Positions 9,580 to 22,299 of a stretch of 64,000 bases of DNA are shown piece by piece. Origin of the DNA: Epiperipatus broadwayi (lineage: Eukaryota > Onychophora > Udeonychophora > Euonychophora > Peripatidae); contig JAQFVV010012416.1 of NCBI GenBank assembly GCA_028023455.1, positions 5,809,594 through 5,873,593 on the forward strand. The letters run 5' to 3'. Every line of letters begins with the position of its first letter. Position 1 is the stretch's first letter. The translations under genes were made by a program, and so were the position numbers. The notes beneath the pieces were generated by a model that saw nothing but the letters and a program-made list of their open reading frames with translations, did not search any database and was not told the origin of the DNA.

Positions 9580-11245
9580 TGATTTCAATTGAAACAGTTT
9601 TTTAACTATGTATTATATTTAAGAATCCTGTGAGGAAGCTATTACAGAATCTCTGGGTGAAGCCTAAAACCTGAAGTTCGAATTCAGATGAAATGTAAAA
9701 ACTTTTCAGATAGCTAATTCATGGCCAACCCAAATGATCATTGACTTATTGATTGGTAAGTAGATATCTAGATATATTTGATCAGCAAACAAGAAAAGAA
9801 GGAAATATCAAAAATGCTCAACAATTATTTAACTAACTCATTTTCTGCCTTCACTATCCTCCTGTGAAAGGATGTTGGAAAAATATTTGCCCTGCAGTGG
9901 ACAGTTTTAAAAAGTTTTATTTTAATCCTAAAGATATTTGAACTTATATATATATTTCACATATATACAGTCTAAATAAAAACTGTAATATAAAACTTTT
10001 TTTTTTAATGTAATCCTAAAATAAAGCAGTTATAATATTAGATATTCTCAAATTCCCATTAATTTCGGTCAATTATATGAATGGCATTTTTTAGAATGAT
10101 CTGTCATCTATTTAAATGATCTGATGTCTATTTGCTCTGTAATATTATATTCGTTTCTGGAGTCTATTTTTTTAATGCTCGATTTTTTTTTTCTGAAAGC
10201 TTTTGGAGTATTATATATTTGGTCTTCTCACAATATATCCAAAATATTCACTTTTAACCTGATCATTTGGGCTAAGAATTTCAGTTTTAATATGACTAAG
10301 TATCGATTGCTCATTTCTTTGGTTTTTCATGATTTTCTCAACATTTCCCATTGGGATTACAGTTTAAAAACATCAACATCCCCCCCCCTATTATCTTTAG
10401 TATTATTACATCTATAGAAAATCACAAAATATAGTATAACTTGACTAATTCTGGTCTTTGGTTTTAAAGATGTGTTCCTATATCAAAATTTTTTACAGCT
10501 TTTCATTGTATGTATGCTCTATGACACAATGGCATGTGTGTGTTTATTTTAGGATTCTTTATTGTTGGTAAAAGATTTTAAAATGCAAAAACTTTTGATG
10601 ATATTGACATTTTCAATATCAATTTTAAAGTCAGACCTATTGCCATAATTTTTGTCATGGATCAATTCAAGTCCTAATTCCATCTTTTTTGTTTGGATCT
10701 TTAATGTTATTAATATGTATTTTCAGACCTCTAATTCATTTATAAGAATGTTGTCATCAGTGATGGAGGTTTATTAAGCTAATTGTGAATTCATATTTAT
10801 TTTTGCTTAAATTATCCCAAAGTTTAAAATCCACGAATTAAACAAATAATAAAATGTTTGTCTTAAGATCATACTATTTGATGAACTATTTCTATCATTT
10901 AATTAAATTGTTAACTATTTTAGATCAAATCTTATTTTTACTTTTTCAACATTTAACTGTTGTGATAACAAACAAGTTAATATAGAGTACAATATTTTAA
11001 GCAAAGTTTTTGTTCTCTCTTTCTAGGTTTTGTTAACCTGACTAGACTAGAATAGAGATTTAATTAGTAATGTTTAAATTCAGGAATACTGAATTTAAAA
11101 TAATTCTCTAAGTAATTCTGCTACTGCATAAATAGCAATAATCGAAGTGAATTTAATGTACTTATCTATGAGGATCCTTGATTTATCCGTATGGTGTTAA
11201 ACTGAGAGAACATAAATTTTAAAAAATACGAAGAATTAATTTCAA
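9580..11245. other. no recognisable gene
   Basis: AT-rich with a poly-C run near 10380. One 97-residue frame (10124-10417) is rich in F, L and I as expected from AT-rich DNA and has no motif I recognise. Confidence 0.4.
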
Positions 11246-11249
11246 AATA

Positions 11250-12050
11250 TTATTAAAAATAATGAATCAGCAGTGAGAGCTATTTTTGAAATCAGCTATT
11301 TATTGGACAAACACTTCAAATCTTTGAGTAGCAGATCCTTATTGAAAGTGTGTATGATAAAAATTGCCAAAAAGGTGCAAGCATTTCATGATATTTTTAT
11401 GTCTAGAAATATAGAATTCAAAAGAAGAACCAAAGTGAAGATAATCTGCATGACCAATTGCAGGAAATGTCCACAAAAAAATCTGATATTAATACTGCTG
11501 GTTCAAGTTGCACTGCTTCTTCAGATTTGCAATGCCAATATGAATATTAGTGAAGACTTCTTGAAATGATCCCACTAGGATTTTGTTTGTTTCAGCAGAC
11601 ATCTTTTGGGACTTTAACAACTCTTTATGTTAAACGGCATTTTTAATGCCATGTGGAACACTTTGAAAAAATATTAAGTTCCCATGAACAAACTCATAGT
11701 CATTGCAATTGATGGTTCTCTAAGGAAGGTTAATCCAAAAATAAAGACTTTGCATCAAAACTTCAAGAAAATATATCCAGGCATTTCAAAACTATGATTT
11801 TTTGCATCATTATTTATTAGTAGCTCCTGGGTTCCAAAGAGTTGGAAATACACAGTGAACTCAAGATGGTGGCAAATACTGTGAACTTCCTTGAGTCCAA
11901 AGGCTTCACTGTTGGCTTGCACAGTTGCTCAAGAACTTGGAAAAGTGAATAGGTTACCTACAGAGACTCATTGATTATCTTATCATAAGATTCTAAAAAG
12001 GTTTGTTAACTTTTAAGAAGCTAAAAGTTATTTCCAGAAATGAAAAATCA
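11250..12050 (+). pseudogene. hAT-like transposase remnant (ZBED/GTF2IRD2-type)
   Basis: The translation begins FEISYLLDKHFKSL, then LLKVCMIKIAKKVQAF and IFMSRN. After a frameshift near 11440 it reads DNLHDQLQEM. Later pieces include LIVIAIDG (about 11695) and VANTVNFLESKGF (about 11870). These match, from memory, the order of conserved blocks in hAT-derived ZBED/GTF2IRD2-like proteins. Stops and frameshifts are numerous, so it is dead. Family assignment is by pattern recall only. Confidence 0.6.
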
Positions 12051-12179
12051 TGATGTTTTTTTTTTAATTATAAGATAGTTAACATTCTATTTTGATATTG
12101 CAGGATATGTGAATGATATAAATATCGAAACTTAAGAGAATAATTAGTTAATAACACATAAGTATGATGCACTGACAAA

Positions 12180-12600
12180 GTCTCTTCTATGGGTTTAAGT
12201 GGATACAGTTCTATACATGAGGGTCAGAATGACTTGAGATCAACATGGGTATGGCAATAATATTGGAATCAGCATGGGATTTGGGCTTTCCATCATCAGA
12301 TTTTCAATAGAATGGATGGCTGAAGAGTTGAAGGTTGGAGTAAATTGGAGCCTTTCCATTAAACTATGAAGATTTGCTATCTTAATATAAACTGAGCACT
12401 GATTATATATATATATATGTATGGGAGATGATAATCTAGACCAACTGATGAGTGCTGGTTTAGCACAAAATACATATATTGGTGATTATTTATCTTTTCT
12501 ACATGTGTGGTCATATGTATCAGTAGTATAAAATAGTGTGGATAGTTGAAGGGTACTTGAAAGTCTGTGTTCAAATCCCCTATATTTACAATTAAGTTTC
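12180..12600 (+). repeat. Family D repeat copy
   Basis: Same order of blocks as 4200-4640: GGTCAGAATGACTT..., the CCATCATCAGATTTTCAAT segment, then the AAACTATGAAGAT segment and GGTGATTATTTATCTTTTC. More diverged than the first copy. Confidence 0.6.
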
Positions 12601-12609
12601 AGGTATATG

Positions 12610-14265
12610 AAGAATGCCTGTATTTCAAATCTTAAAAGAAAATATTTTAGATTATTTATTTATGTGTGCACAGTTAAGCAATAAGAGTCAAAGTTTTATC
12701 TTTTTTCACTATTGTCTCAAATTGAAAAAGATTAAAAAACAATTTGAAGATTTTTAAGAAGAAAAATGAAGTTTGTTTGCCTTTTACGTGTCCCTTTTCT
12801 CTTTTCAGTTCAAAACGCTTCTATTTCCACTCAAAATTGTAAGAAATCATTGTTCCAGAAATATATACTAAATTAAGCCTAAAATATCCACAAATAAAAA
12901 ACTTGCAGCAAATATTTTATTTACTTTAGAAATATCCATTATTAATAAAGCACTTCACAAATCAAGATTAACCAATACCACTCTTTCTGTCATAATGAAA
13001 TATGCTCTCCGTCTTTCCTCCAAAATTTGGCAAGTTGGTTACTAATAAATGTTGTAAATCTCAGGAAAAAATAAAATATTACATTTCCTTAAAATTATTA
13101 TAATTATATAATTTTTATTATAGATCTTATAAAAATAAATTATAATAAAAAAAATCCTTTATTTTTTCGGTTATCTTAATCATTGCACCATTTTTTGTAA
13201 AAAAAAAAAAAATCAGAATATCGCTAATTGAATATTATTATAGTACGGACTATGTGTGGATGGTTGACTATTTGTTTAGAATTTTACTCTTCATCTTATA
13301 TATATATTAGACTGTTTTCGTTATTAATTTTGCAGCTTATTCATATTTTCACTTCTCTTCAATTCTAATTAGTGCAATTATTTTTTTAAATAGAAAAAAT
13401 ATTTTTACAGCCAGTTTAAGATGCATTTTTATGGAAAATGGCTTCTGGTCCAATTGAGTTTGACAGTCCTAATCTAAAGGTTATCTATGTGATCCTCATG
13501 CTTCGCTGTTAATGGTCAGATCAGCAACATCTGAAGACGAGAAGGGAAAAACATCATTCAATACGCTGTATTCTATATTAATCTGCATGTTACTACTAAT
13601 AGTTTAATGTACTTGGAAAAGTATAAATAAAGATCGAATTTTAAAAAATAAATTAAAAAACAGTTAACAATAGACGATTGAAATAGTCCAGTTTATACTA
13701 TAAGTATTATAAAATAAATACATTTTAAAAAATGAAAACTCAAATTAATATAAATAAGAAAATTGAAAAAAATGAAATAAATAATAAAATGTGTTTATTT
13801 TATATATATAATAAAATATTTTTGTCATAAGTGATGTATTTTATTAGGTTTTTTTTTTTAAGATGAATAAAATTGACGATAGAAAGATGGAATTTTTTTT
13901 TTAACTTGGTTAAGGTCATCTTAAGTCAAACACTCAAATCTGGCTTTTTTTATTTTGTAATGTCTAAAAAAAAAAAGTTATCAAATAAATATTCCACTAA
14001 ACTGCAAATAAAAAAAAAAGTCAAACCACACTTTTTATTACTTTTTTTCTAATACTGCACATAATATCAATATGTAATAAATGAGAAAAATGAAATATTT
14101 TTACAGTAAAACAATTTATAAATAAGCTTATATTATATAAATATATTTTGAAGACGAAAAGATTTTATAAAGTGTTTAATAGACATCAAGATTCATTTGT
14201 AAGATATTTATTACCATAATTTTCAAATATTATAAACAATTGGTTCAGGATAAAAATCTCTATAA
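12610..14265. other. no recognisable gene
   Basis: Very AT-rich, many poly-A/T runs. No gene, RNA or clear repeat seen. Confidence 0.4.
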
Positions 14266-14269
14266 ACTT

Positions 14270-14650
14270 AATCCACTTCCTCTGATCCATGAGACCTTTT
14301 CTTGACATTGCTCTAAAAATGTCTTTATCTTATTCTTATATTTCATAGCTGTTTTCTAGGTTTTTAATAATCTAATGATATTGAATTAGGACACCCCTGT
14401 CTACACCTTCTATTATCTCTTTTAGTAACATATTCAATTCAACTCCATTTCAACTTATCAGTGATCAGTAATGTTTATTTACTCTCAAACTTTGCTTTCC
14501 TATTAAGTGTCCACGAATCAGATCCATCAGTAAGCGTTGGTAGAATATATTTATTAAAAACCTTCCTTCTTAAGCATAAATGCATATTTAACTTTAAATT
14601 TTTATCACTGCAACAAAGTTTTATTCTATAGCTAATTATAGTATACTGTA
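14270..14650 (-). pseudogene. RTE-like retrotransposon fragment (3' part of RT ORF)
   Basis: Minus-strand translation contains RIKLCCSDKNLKL, then LRRKVFNKYILPTLTDGS and SWTLNR. These align block by block with LKRKVFNKCVLPVLTYGSE and TWTLNRR in the copy at 24790-27125. Only the region after the polymerase core remains. It is heavily decayed beyond 14475. Confidence 0.75.
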
Positions 14651-14654
14651 AATA

Positions 14655-15350
14655 GGACCGGCTTTCTGCTCCATCTATTGTGAACTTAATAAAATCAGAG
14701 TTAAAGACAATTGCTGGACCACAGCTGCACTGGTTCCAGCTTTGAATCCCCAAGTCCTCATTGGTAAAGATAAAAGCCAGAACCAGACTAAGGATGATAA
14801 TTAAATTGCATTGCCATCTGGTGATCACTGATTGCTCAAATTTACAATAGGTAGCACTAAAGTAGAAATGCTATTGTTTGCATTAATCATACTTTTACTA
14901 CACTCCATTCCAGTTAATTGTATCACTAATTTCACAATTAATATTTACATATATGCCAAACATTTCGCTAAAGTATTTATAATTTTTAATTCATTATCAA
15001 TTGTTGTTTGCATTTGCCTTCCTTTAGATTTTTTTTTTTTTTTTGAGAAAACTGTTATTTAAACTCAAAACAACTAATTCTAAAATGACTTTTTGTAAAA
15101 AAAAAAAAAAGTAACAGCAATAGAAAAATCTCATCAATGATCAACAGAATCATATAATCTCTGCACCTTAATGTTGGAAAAGATTTTATAGAGAAATTTG
15201 CATGGAAACATTCTGTACTGATAAATGGATTTTTCATTATGCAAAAATTTAAAAAATATATAAATTTTCTTCATTTTACATTTTATTTATTACTTAAAAT
15301 ATTCTAAATTAATTCAAGAGCTTATTGCAATTTTAAAAAAATAATTTAGT
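14655..15350. other. no recognisable gene
   Basis: AT-rich, with homopolymer runs at about 15028-15045 and 15095-15110. Nothing recognised. Confidence 0.35.
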
Positions 15351-15356
15351 AATTGT

Positions 15357-15435
15357 ATAGTAGGGGCTCTACACTTACGTTTTGTTTTAGTTTCTTCTTT
15401 TACTCACTGTGTGGAGTCACTGAAGCCATATTGTA
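15357..15435 (+). repeat. Left arm of an inverted repeat pair
   Basis: The block GGGGCTCTACACTTACG ... CACTGTGTGGAGTCACTGAAGCC is found inverted at 16655-16732. The pair brackets a Penelope-like fragment and a non-LTR 3' end, and may be terminal repeats of one nested element. Confidence 0.6.
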
Positions 15436-15789
15436 AAAACTAATGATAAATTGAAAATTTTTGAAAATTTGATTCTCATAAAAAAATATAAGACTAAGTA
15501 CAAATCAATTGTAAATTACATATTTTTTAATTTTTCTTATTAATTGTAAATTAAACATTTTTTTAAAATGTTCTTAATTGTTTTTCAAATTTTAATTTTC
15601 GGTACTTTCAAAATGGATAAAAAAATTACTGTAAATATATTTTTATAAAAACAATACTAAAGGACCAAATAACTGTAAATTACATATTTTTTATTTTTCA
15701 TAAAAGAAATCATGTTATAAATCAATAAAAATGAATTGTTCTAGTAGCAAAAAATAAAAAGGGCAAAATTATTATTATTATTATTTTAA

Positions 15790-15993
15790 TTACGGGCAAT
15801 AAACAAAGAGAACCTCCTGAAAAAAGACTAGTTCAGAGACTGAACCTCTCATCTTCTTCAGAACTTTGAGTTTGGCTTCAAACCATGAACATTCCATCAC
15901 CTGAATATTTACTTCAGTCATCGGATTAACATAGTGCATTTGATAATTGGCAGTCAAATGTCTATTTAATATTGTGGAGAATTGATTTTTCAA
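15790..15993 (-). pseudogene. Possible Penelope-like GIY-YIG endonuclease C-terminal fragment
   Basis: A 67-residue frame contains RHLTANYQMHY, then VMECSWFEAKLKVLKKM. The order H-x(n)-V-E-x-S-x-F-EAKLKVLE resembles the C-terminal end of GIY-YIG nucleases in Penelope-like elements as I remember them. Downstream of it, still on the minus strand, comes CTGAAGAAGATGAGAGG and GAACTAGTC, similar to the motif region of such elements. This is weak, inferred evidence. Confidence 0.35.
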
Positions 15994-16357
15994 TTACAAA
16001 ATATAAATAAATGTTCAATTTTTCAGCTAAGAATATTTTATTATTATCGTACAAATATAAATATATTTATTTTTAGATTAATTTGCAAAAATTAAAAAAG
16101 TACCTAACATTGTGAGGAAATGTTTTATTTTTTAATTATGCATAAATGTTCAATTTTTCAACTATTTACATATTTATTTTTAGATTACTTATAAAAATTT
16201 ATAAACTATTTTATTTAAATACAGATAAATATTATAAAAGTGCAAATCTATGATCTACTATTTACATATTTATTTTTAGAGTATGTTATAAAAATTTGTT
16301 CCATTATTTACATAATACATATAAATGTAAAGTATGCTTAATTTTCAATTTATCAAT

Positions 16358-16650
16358 TAGTGATGTGATGTGATGCACTGTGACTTCTCCTTATATGGAG
16401 GAATCTCTCAGTAACTATGCTCAGAGAAACCTGTTAGCCATTTACCTTCCCTTTCCATTTCCCAACCTAAGTTTTCCCATATCCTGCTCCATCCCATTTT
16501 CACAACATAATATTTGTCAACTCTGTGGCGTTTATATCTAAATCCCCCTTATCTTTTTCCAAATCCAGCATAAAAATCAATAACCCACTTTCTGTATAAT
16601 CATTTTCCTTATATTTATTCTTCCATAACTTTATTATTTATATCCTTTCT
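16358..16650 (-). repeat. 3' end of the APE-type non-LTR element (second copy)
   Basis: The reverse complement matches the 3' end of the element at 17870-20832: a GTTGGGAAATGGAAAGGGAAGG-like block, ACAGGTTT, GAGCATA, TGAGAGATTC, GAAGTCAC, then a CATCA/CACAT repeat tail. Severe 5' truncation and a simple-repeat tail are typical of target-primed non-LTR retrotransposons. Confidence 0.75.
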
Positions 16651-16654
16651 AGTT

Positions 16655-16732
16655 TTAGGATGGTTTCAGTGGCTCCATGCAGTGAGTAAATCAAAAACTA
16701 AGAAAAAGTGAATGCAGAGTATGTACTATACT
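16655..16732 (-). repeat. Right arm of the inverted repeat pair
   Basis: Inverse of 15357-15435 (GGTTTCAGTGGCTCCATGC, CAGTGAGTAAA, then GTGAATGCAGAG), with several differences. The hammerhead-like motif at 16762 lies directly outside it. Confidence 0.6.
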
Positions 16733-16761
16733 TGTATCAATAATTTATTTGCACAAATCCT

Positions 16762-16793
16762 AACAGTTTCAACTCAGTTGCAATCTTCATCAG
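16762..16793 (-). ncRNA. Hammerhead-like motif next to inverted repeat
   Basis: Minus strand: CUGAUGA (16793-16787), a 16-nt segment, GAAA (16770-16767), C, U, GUU (16764-16762). The core matches the consensus, but stem I gives only about three pairs and stem II is poor. Such CTGATGAAG...GAAAC strings are common in Penelope-like terminal repeats; activity is doubtful. Confidence 0.35.
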
Positions 16794-16799
16794 AAGTAT

Positions 16800-17865
16800 T
16801 TTCATTAATTATTATTGTTTAGATACAATAATTTGATGATGAAAAAAACCACTACATATTATATTTAATGCTGCCTTTGCTACAGCATTTTCAAAATGTC
16901 ATCATCATCACTATTAGTAATCATTAGTAAACAAGAATAGTCATTTTAACACCAGAAGAAATAAAAGATAGAGAAAACAATGGAAAATAAGTAGCTTGAG
17001 TGTAAGTTTTATTATAACTATTTAAACCAGTATATTAATAACAAATATGTCCATAGATTCCATATATTGCTTTTTCAGTCTATTTATTTAATATCTTTGG
17101 GTATTATCTTTTAACTTTTTCTGCACCAAACAGCTCTTTCTGAAACATTTCAACATCTTACCTAATTATAGTCCTCCAGTGGATTTATATATATAGCTAT
17201 ATCCACCCAATGAAAGTAATCATCTTATATCTCTTTAGAATGTCTTTGCTATACTGTAAACAAGATCTGCTGTTTCTATGTAAATCATGTTCAGGCTTAC
17301 CATAAAACACTTTTTATAAAGTCTGTCACTATTCATTTGCTTAAATTATGTACATTTTTTATAAACAAGATTTTGAGTATGTATGAAGTTGATTATCAAT
17401 AACATTAATATATGTGTAATTGAATGCTTTATTGTCATTAGATGAAAGGATGTAAGATCTAGGGCAAGGTGTTATTTATGATAAATTACTGCATTTATTA
17501 TTTTTGTCTTAAAAACATGGTGTTATTTAATTGTTTTTGAATATCTTCTAATAAATAAAATGGTACTAAGAAATCAAAGTTTGATATTTTTATATAATAT
17601 AAAAATCACAGAGTTAAACATATAAAAATATTTTGAATGTATTGACTTGTATAATAGACTTTTAAATGTAAAGTGTAATGTCTCAGTTTAACTAGTGAAA
17701 TTTTTGAACGTAACAGTAACAAAAAAAAGCACACTTCACAATAGTATTTGCCTGAAGATTTGTGATGATGGTATAATGTATATGGCTACTGGAGATAGTC
17801 AAACTATAATGGAGTGGAATAATAATATATATGAATGCTTATTTAAGGAGATATAGCTTAAACAA
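16800..17865. other. no recognisable gene
   Basis: AT-rich sequence; no gene or clear repeat noticed. Confidence 0.4.
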
Positions 17866-17869
17866 AAAA

Positions 17870-20832
17870 AGGGGAGGAAATAATGGTTATAGAGGATATG
17901 AATGAATATATAGAAGAAATTGATGATATGGAAAACAAAAATGGGCAGCTCCTGAAAAAAATTTGTAAGAGAATGAATTTGAGTATTAGAAATGAATCAA
18001 ATATCTATGTAAAGCAATACACATAGTTTAGAAATAATATATTTTACCCAATAGATTATTTTACTAGTAGATAAAAAATGAATAAAGTATGGAAAATTAA
18101 AGTGTTTGATAATGAAGAGAGAGAGAGTATGTAATAGTGATCATATTTTTTTTATAATAGAAATGGTTAGTAATGGGATGGAAAATAATAATAAAAGTAG
18201 AAAGGAGAATGCAAGATATGGATGGAGAGTGAATGATAAGAATAAGTTAGAAGAATGTGAAATAAAAGTAGAAGAAATTATGGAAGAGTTTGTTGGGAAT
18301 GAATGTAAGAATTGATGTGGAAAAGTAGAAAACATGGCAAATAGGGTTTTAGGTGAGAGTATTCAGAAATACGAAAGTAAGAGAAAAGTGAGAATTAGTA
18401 AAAATGTAAAAGATGGGGGGAAAGCATGCATAAAATATTAATGTGCTATTAAGAACAAAGAAAGTGAAAAAGATGTTAATATTAAATGGGGAAAATATTT
18501 AAATAAAAAGAAGTTGGTTAAAATAGATAATAATATAGAAAGAATGAAATTAAATACTAAATTATTGGAGGATATTAATAAAAGTGGAAGAGATGGGAAT
18601 AAAAAATTTTGGAAGAATATTAAATTTAAGAAAAAATATAGGGGAGAGAGAAATAATATTACTAAATGATGAGGAGAAAGAGTGTAGTTCTAAAGAGGAA
18701 TTAGAGATAATCTTAAATAAGTATGTACTGGATATAGAAAAGATGTTAGATATAAAGGATAGGGTGATAACAATCATAAAAGCACAGAGTAATGGAAATG
18801 TTAGTTATATAAAAAATGAATTTAATGAGACAGGGAGGAAATGGAAAAGTGGAAGGGCAAGAGATTTCAATAGATGGGCAGCAGAGATGTTGGTGAAGTT
18901 TGGAAATAGGGCAAAAGTTAATCTATTTATCATGTTTTAATAAGATGGCAAAAGATAGAAATTCTAGATAATTGCAATAATATAAGAGTGCGGCTATTAT
19001 TTAAAGAAACAGGTATTGACCATAGAAAGATAAATAATTATAGACTGATAGATGGTGGCTAGAAGGGAGGCAAAATTGAAAGAAAATAATATAAAAGGAG
19101 CAATGCAAGGAGGTTTTAGAATAGTTAGACATATAGGAGATAGTTCATTTGTGGTCTCACAACTTATAGATATGAATAGGAATACAGGTCGACAGTTATA
19201 TATGATCTTTATAGATAGAGAGAAGGCATATGATAGAATGAATACAGATAGATTATGAATAAGTTTAGTAACTTTAGGAAAGAATGGGAGTTTTACTGGA
19301 TCTTATTAAGAGATTGTATGAAAATAATTATTATATGTATCAATTAGAAAATATAGAAGCATCTAGAGTTAAAAATGATGTGGGACTAAGGCAAGGATGT
19401 CCTATGTCACTTATTTTCTTTCTATTATATTTGAGAGAAATGGAGAGAGCAATAGGAAGATAAGAGGGGTAGAGATACCATTAGTAGATGACAAGGGAGT
19501 GTATATATTATCAGGTCTTTTATTTGCTGATATTTCCTTATGCACAGAAAATAAAAAAAATATGGAAGCTGTTCTGAAGACTTTCACAGGAGTGGTAAAG
19601 AGATGGGGATCAAAATTAGTGAAAAAAAAATTAAAAGTAATAATGGTAAATACTGGGGAAAGAGAAAAGAATGAATTTTTTGGGAAGGATATAAAGTTAA
19701 ATGTGGTGAATAGGTATAATTATTTGGAAATCATCTTAAGTAATCAGAGAAACTGCTTGCATGAATGAGACAAAAAATTGATAAATGAAGCAAAGAAAAG
19801 AAAGGGACTGATAAACAAACTAACAGTATTTTCATATAATAAATATGATGTAGCAAGAATTATATGGAGAGAGTGGGTCTAGTGGAATTAACCCATGGTA
19901 ATGATTTACTATATGTCAGAAAAGGGGTGTTAGATTACCTAGAAAAAGTACAGAAGAGAAGTGAGAAGTCATACATTAGATTCAGGTGCATGAAAGTCCA
20001 AAGAGGCAATTCAAGGAAAAACAGAATGGTCTAGTTTTTGTTTGAAAGATGCAAAATCTAAATAAAAATGTTCAGTAGATTGCAATTTATGAATAACAAG
20101 AGAATAGCCAAAATAGTATTTAATTTGGGTTACAAGTAAAGGGCAGGCAACAAGATGGGTAAGAAAAGTAGTAGAGTATGCAAATGATTTGGATAAAGAC
20201 TTTGTGTCAATATACCTGTACAAAGGGTGGGATGATAGCGTTAGGAGGATTGTTGAGTGTTATAGTGGCAAAGATTGGGATAAAAGAATACATATATTAA
20301 TAAAAAAAATAGGAAGCCAAAGAGATTGAGAACTAGTATGGAGAGTAAAAAGAGCTTAAATATATATAGAAGTAAACAGAATATTGTGTGTGGGTTAATT
20401 TATGATAATAGTAATGCAAATGGTTTACTGTTTAAGGCTTGAACAGAATTGTTAGCAACAAGAACATACACACATAAATAGATAAATGTGAATGATTTAA
20501 TCTGCTGGATATGCAAGGAAGGTATGGAAAATATTAGATATTTGCTAATGGGATGTAAATACTTAAAGCAGAAAGAGTACAAGTAATGAAGTTAAAAGAG
20601 AATAAATAGACCAGGTGATTATACAGAAAGGGGTTCTTGTTCTGGGTTGGAAAAAGATATGGGGGATATAGATACAAAGGCCATGGAGTGTTTTGTGGAA
20701 ATGGGATAGAGAAAAAAAAGGAAAAGACTTAGGATGAGGAATGGAAAGGGAAGGTAGCTCACAGGTTTTTCGTGAGCATATTGGCTGAGAAATTCGTGAC
20801 TTCGATAAAGGAGTAGCCATGTCACATCACAT
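17870..20832 (+). pseudogene. Long decayed APE-type non-LTR retrotransposon
   Basis: Broken translation follows the order of a non-LTR ORF2. An endonuclease region comes first (YIEEIDDMENKNGQLLKKI at about 17910, NSDHIFF at about 18130). A reverse transcriptase follows (QGGFRIVRHIGDSSF and MIFIDREKAYDRMN at 19109-19250; a LLFADISLCTE block at about 19520 in place of the FADD box). Then comes a thumb/connection region (VVKRWGSKLVKKKLKVIMV) and a CCHC-like zinc region (about 20505-20560, CWICKEGMENIRYLLMGC). The element ends near 20832 in a CACATCACATC tail. Many stops and frameshifts, and the FADD aspartate pair is damaged, so it is inactive. The clade is not resolved; it is distinct from the RTE copies here. 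Confidence 0.75.
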
Positions 20833-20834
20833 CG

Positions 20835-22290
20835 CTACTACATACATTATATATATATATAGTATTTACAAAGTTAAAACGATGTGGAATATTTTAAACG
20901 TTATCGGTTTAATTTTAAAACAATGATAAAGTTTATGTTAGTAAGTTCTCAAACATTTTTTTAGTAAACTTTACAAAATATTATTGCATATGTCAGATTC
21001 TCTTCTTGTTGATGGCTGAAAAATTTTTTTTACTACAGTATTTTGTTTATGATTAGTATTAATTGCTGCAAACTAAAGAATAAATAATACCAAAATTTTC
21101 AGCTGCTTCGCATTATTAACAACAAAAGAAACCACATCTAAACAAACTGAAAAAATTCAGTTATAAACACTGGCAGCTAAAAAAAATCCTCAAACCAATT
21201 CATTTGAGTGATCTTTATTTTTAAAAATGTAGTTTAAAATGTAAACATAGTTTTAAATTTACTGTTTCAAATGCCTTACGATTGTATGAGTTTACAAATA
21301 AATATGAACTATATTTATAATTCAGTCGTCAAACAATTGCCCCGAGCAGGTTAACCCCTTGACAGTTTTTGTAAACTTAAGAGCTAGATGCTCTTATCCA
21401 CTTATAGGATGCAAATTATCAGAAGTCCTATTTATTAATAACTGATTGAAAAAAATTATAATATTAATCAATTTTCTAATTAAATTAGTTCTCTCGTTAA
21501 TAGAAAAAAACAACACAGAATTATAAAATTTTAACGAGATCGTTATACTTTCTATAGCTATAGTTATCTAAGTAGATTTTAGCTTTTTTATATTTATTAA
21601 AAGAGTAATAATATTTAGTTAGGCAATAAACCTAAAGCATGTGCGGTTAAAAATGTGAGGGTAGGGACCTCTACAGGTCTTAACCACAAGCTTATACATT
21701 GGAAGAAAAGAGGGGAACCCTTCTTTACTTCAACCTACTTTCTATATAAATAGGTGAAGCTGAAGCTGTTAGATCTGAGAGGGTGAAGTTATTCAATACG
21801 TCACTGATTAAGTCCACAATTCCTATTATACATTAGTACTAGCTAAATCTTTCGATTTACAATGAGTCAATGGAAAGATCTTATAGTTAGAAATCTATTA
21901 CGATAATTTATTTTTATTATAAATATTTCCATTTAACAAATTATAGATTCTCATCTATAAATGTATATAAAATCAAATGCATTGTACTCGTTTGCATATA
22001 ACCTTATCTTATTACATTTGAGGGCATTGATCAAAAAATATTTGCAAGAATAATTTTTTTTTTAAAAAAGTGAATGAACTTATTCTGCCAAAACTTCCTA
22101 TTTTGCATTATGCAATGAAAGATCATTGTGCTTCTTAAGCTATTATTTTAGCGCAAGAGTCAATATATATATATGTTTTAAATAGAATTTATTGGTCAAT
22201 TAGAAATACAATATGAATACAATGTTTTTTTTTATGGATATTCAGCATTGCTGTCTATGGTTAATCTTACGTTTAAACCTCCAGTGATAC
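20835..22290. other. no gene; one foldback fragment inside
   Basis: AT-rich. Apart from the family F fragment at 21619-21697 I see nothing recognisable. Confidence 0.4.
21619..21697 (+). repeat. Family F foldback element, half copy
   Basis: TTAGGCAATAAACCTAAAGC, GTAGGGACCTCTAC and GGTCTTAACCACAAGCTTA match the left arm and loop of the foldback at 24541-24680. The right arm is missing. Confidence 0.7.
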
Positions 22291-22299
22291 CTGGTTGAG

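Noticed and set aside
10124-10417. 97-residue hydrophobic frame as a membrane protein
   Set aside because: F/L/I-rich composition is what AT-rich non-coding DNA gives by chance.
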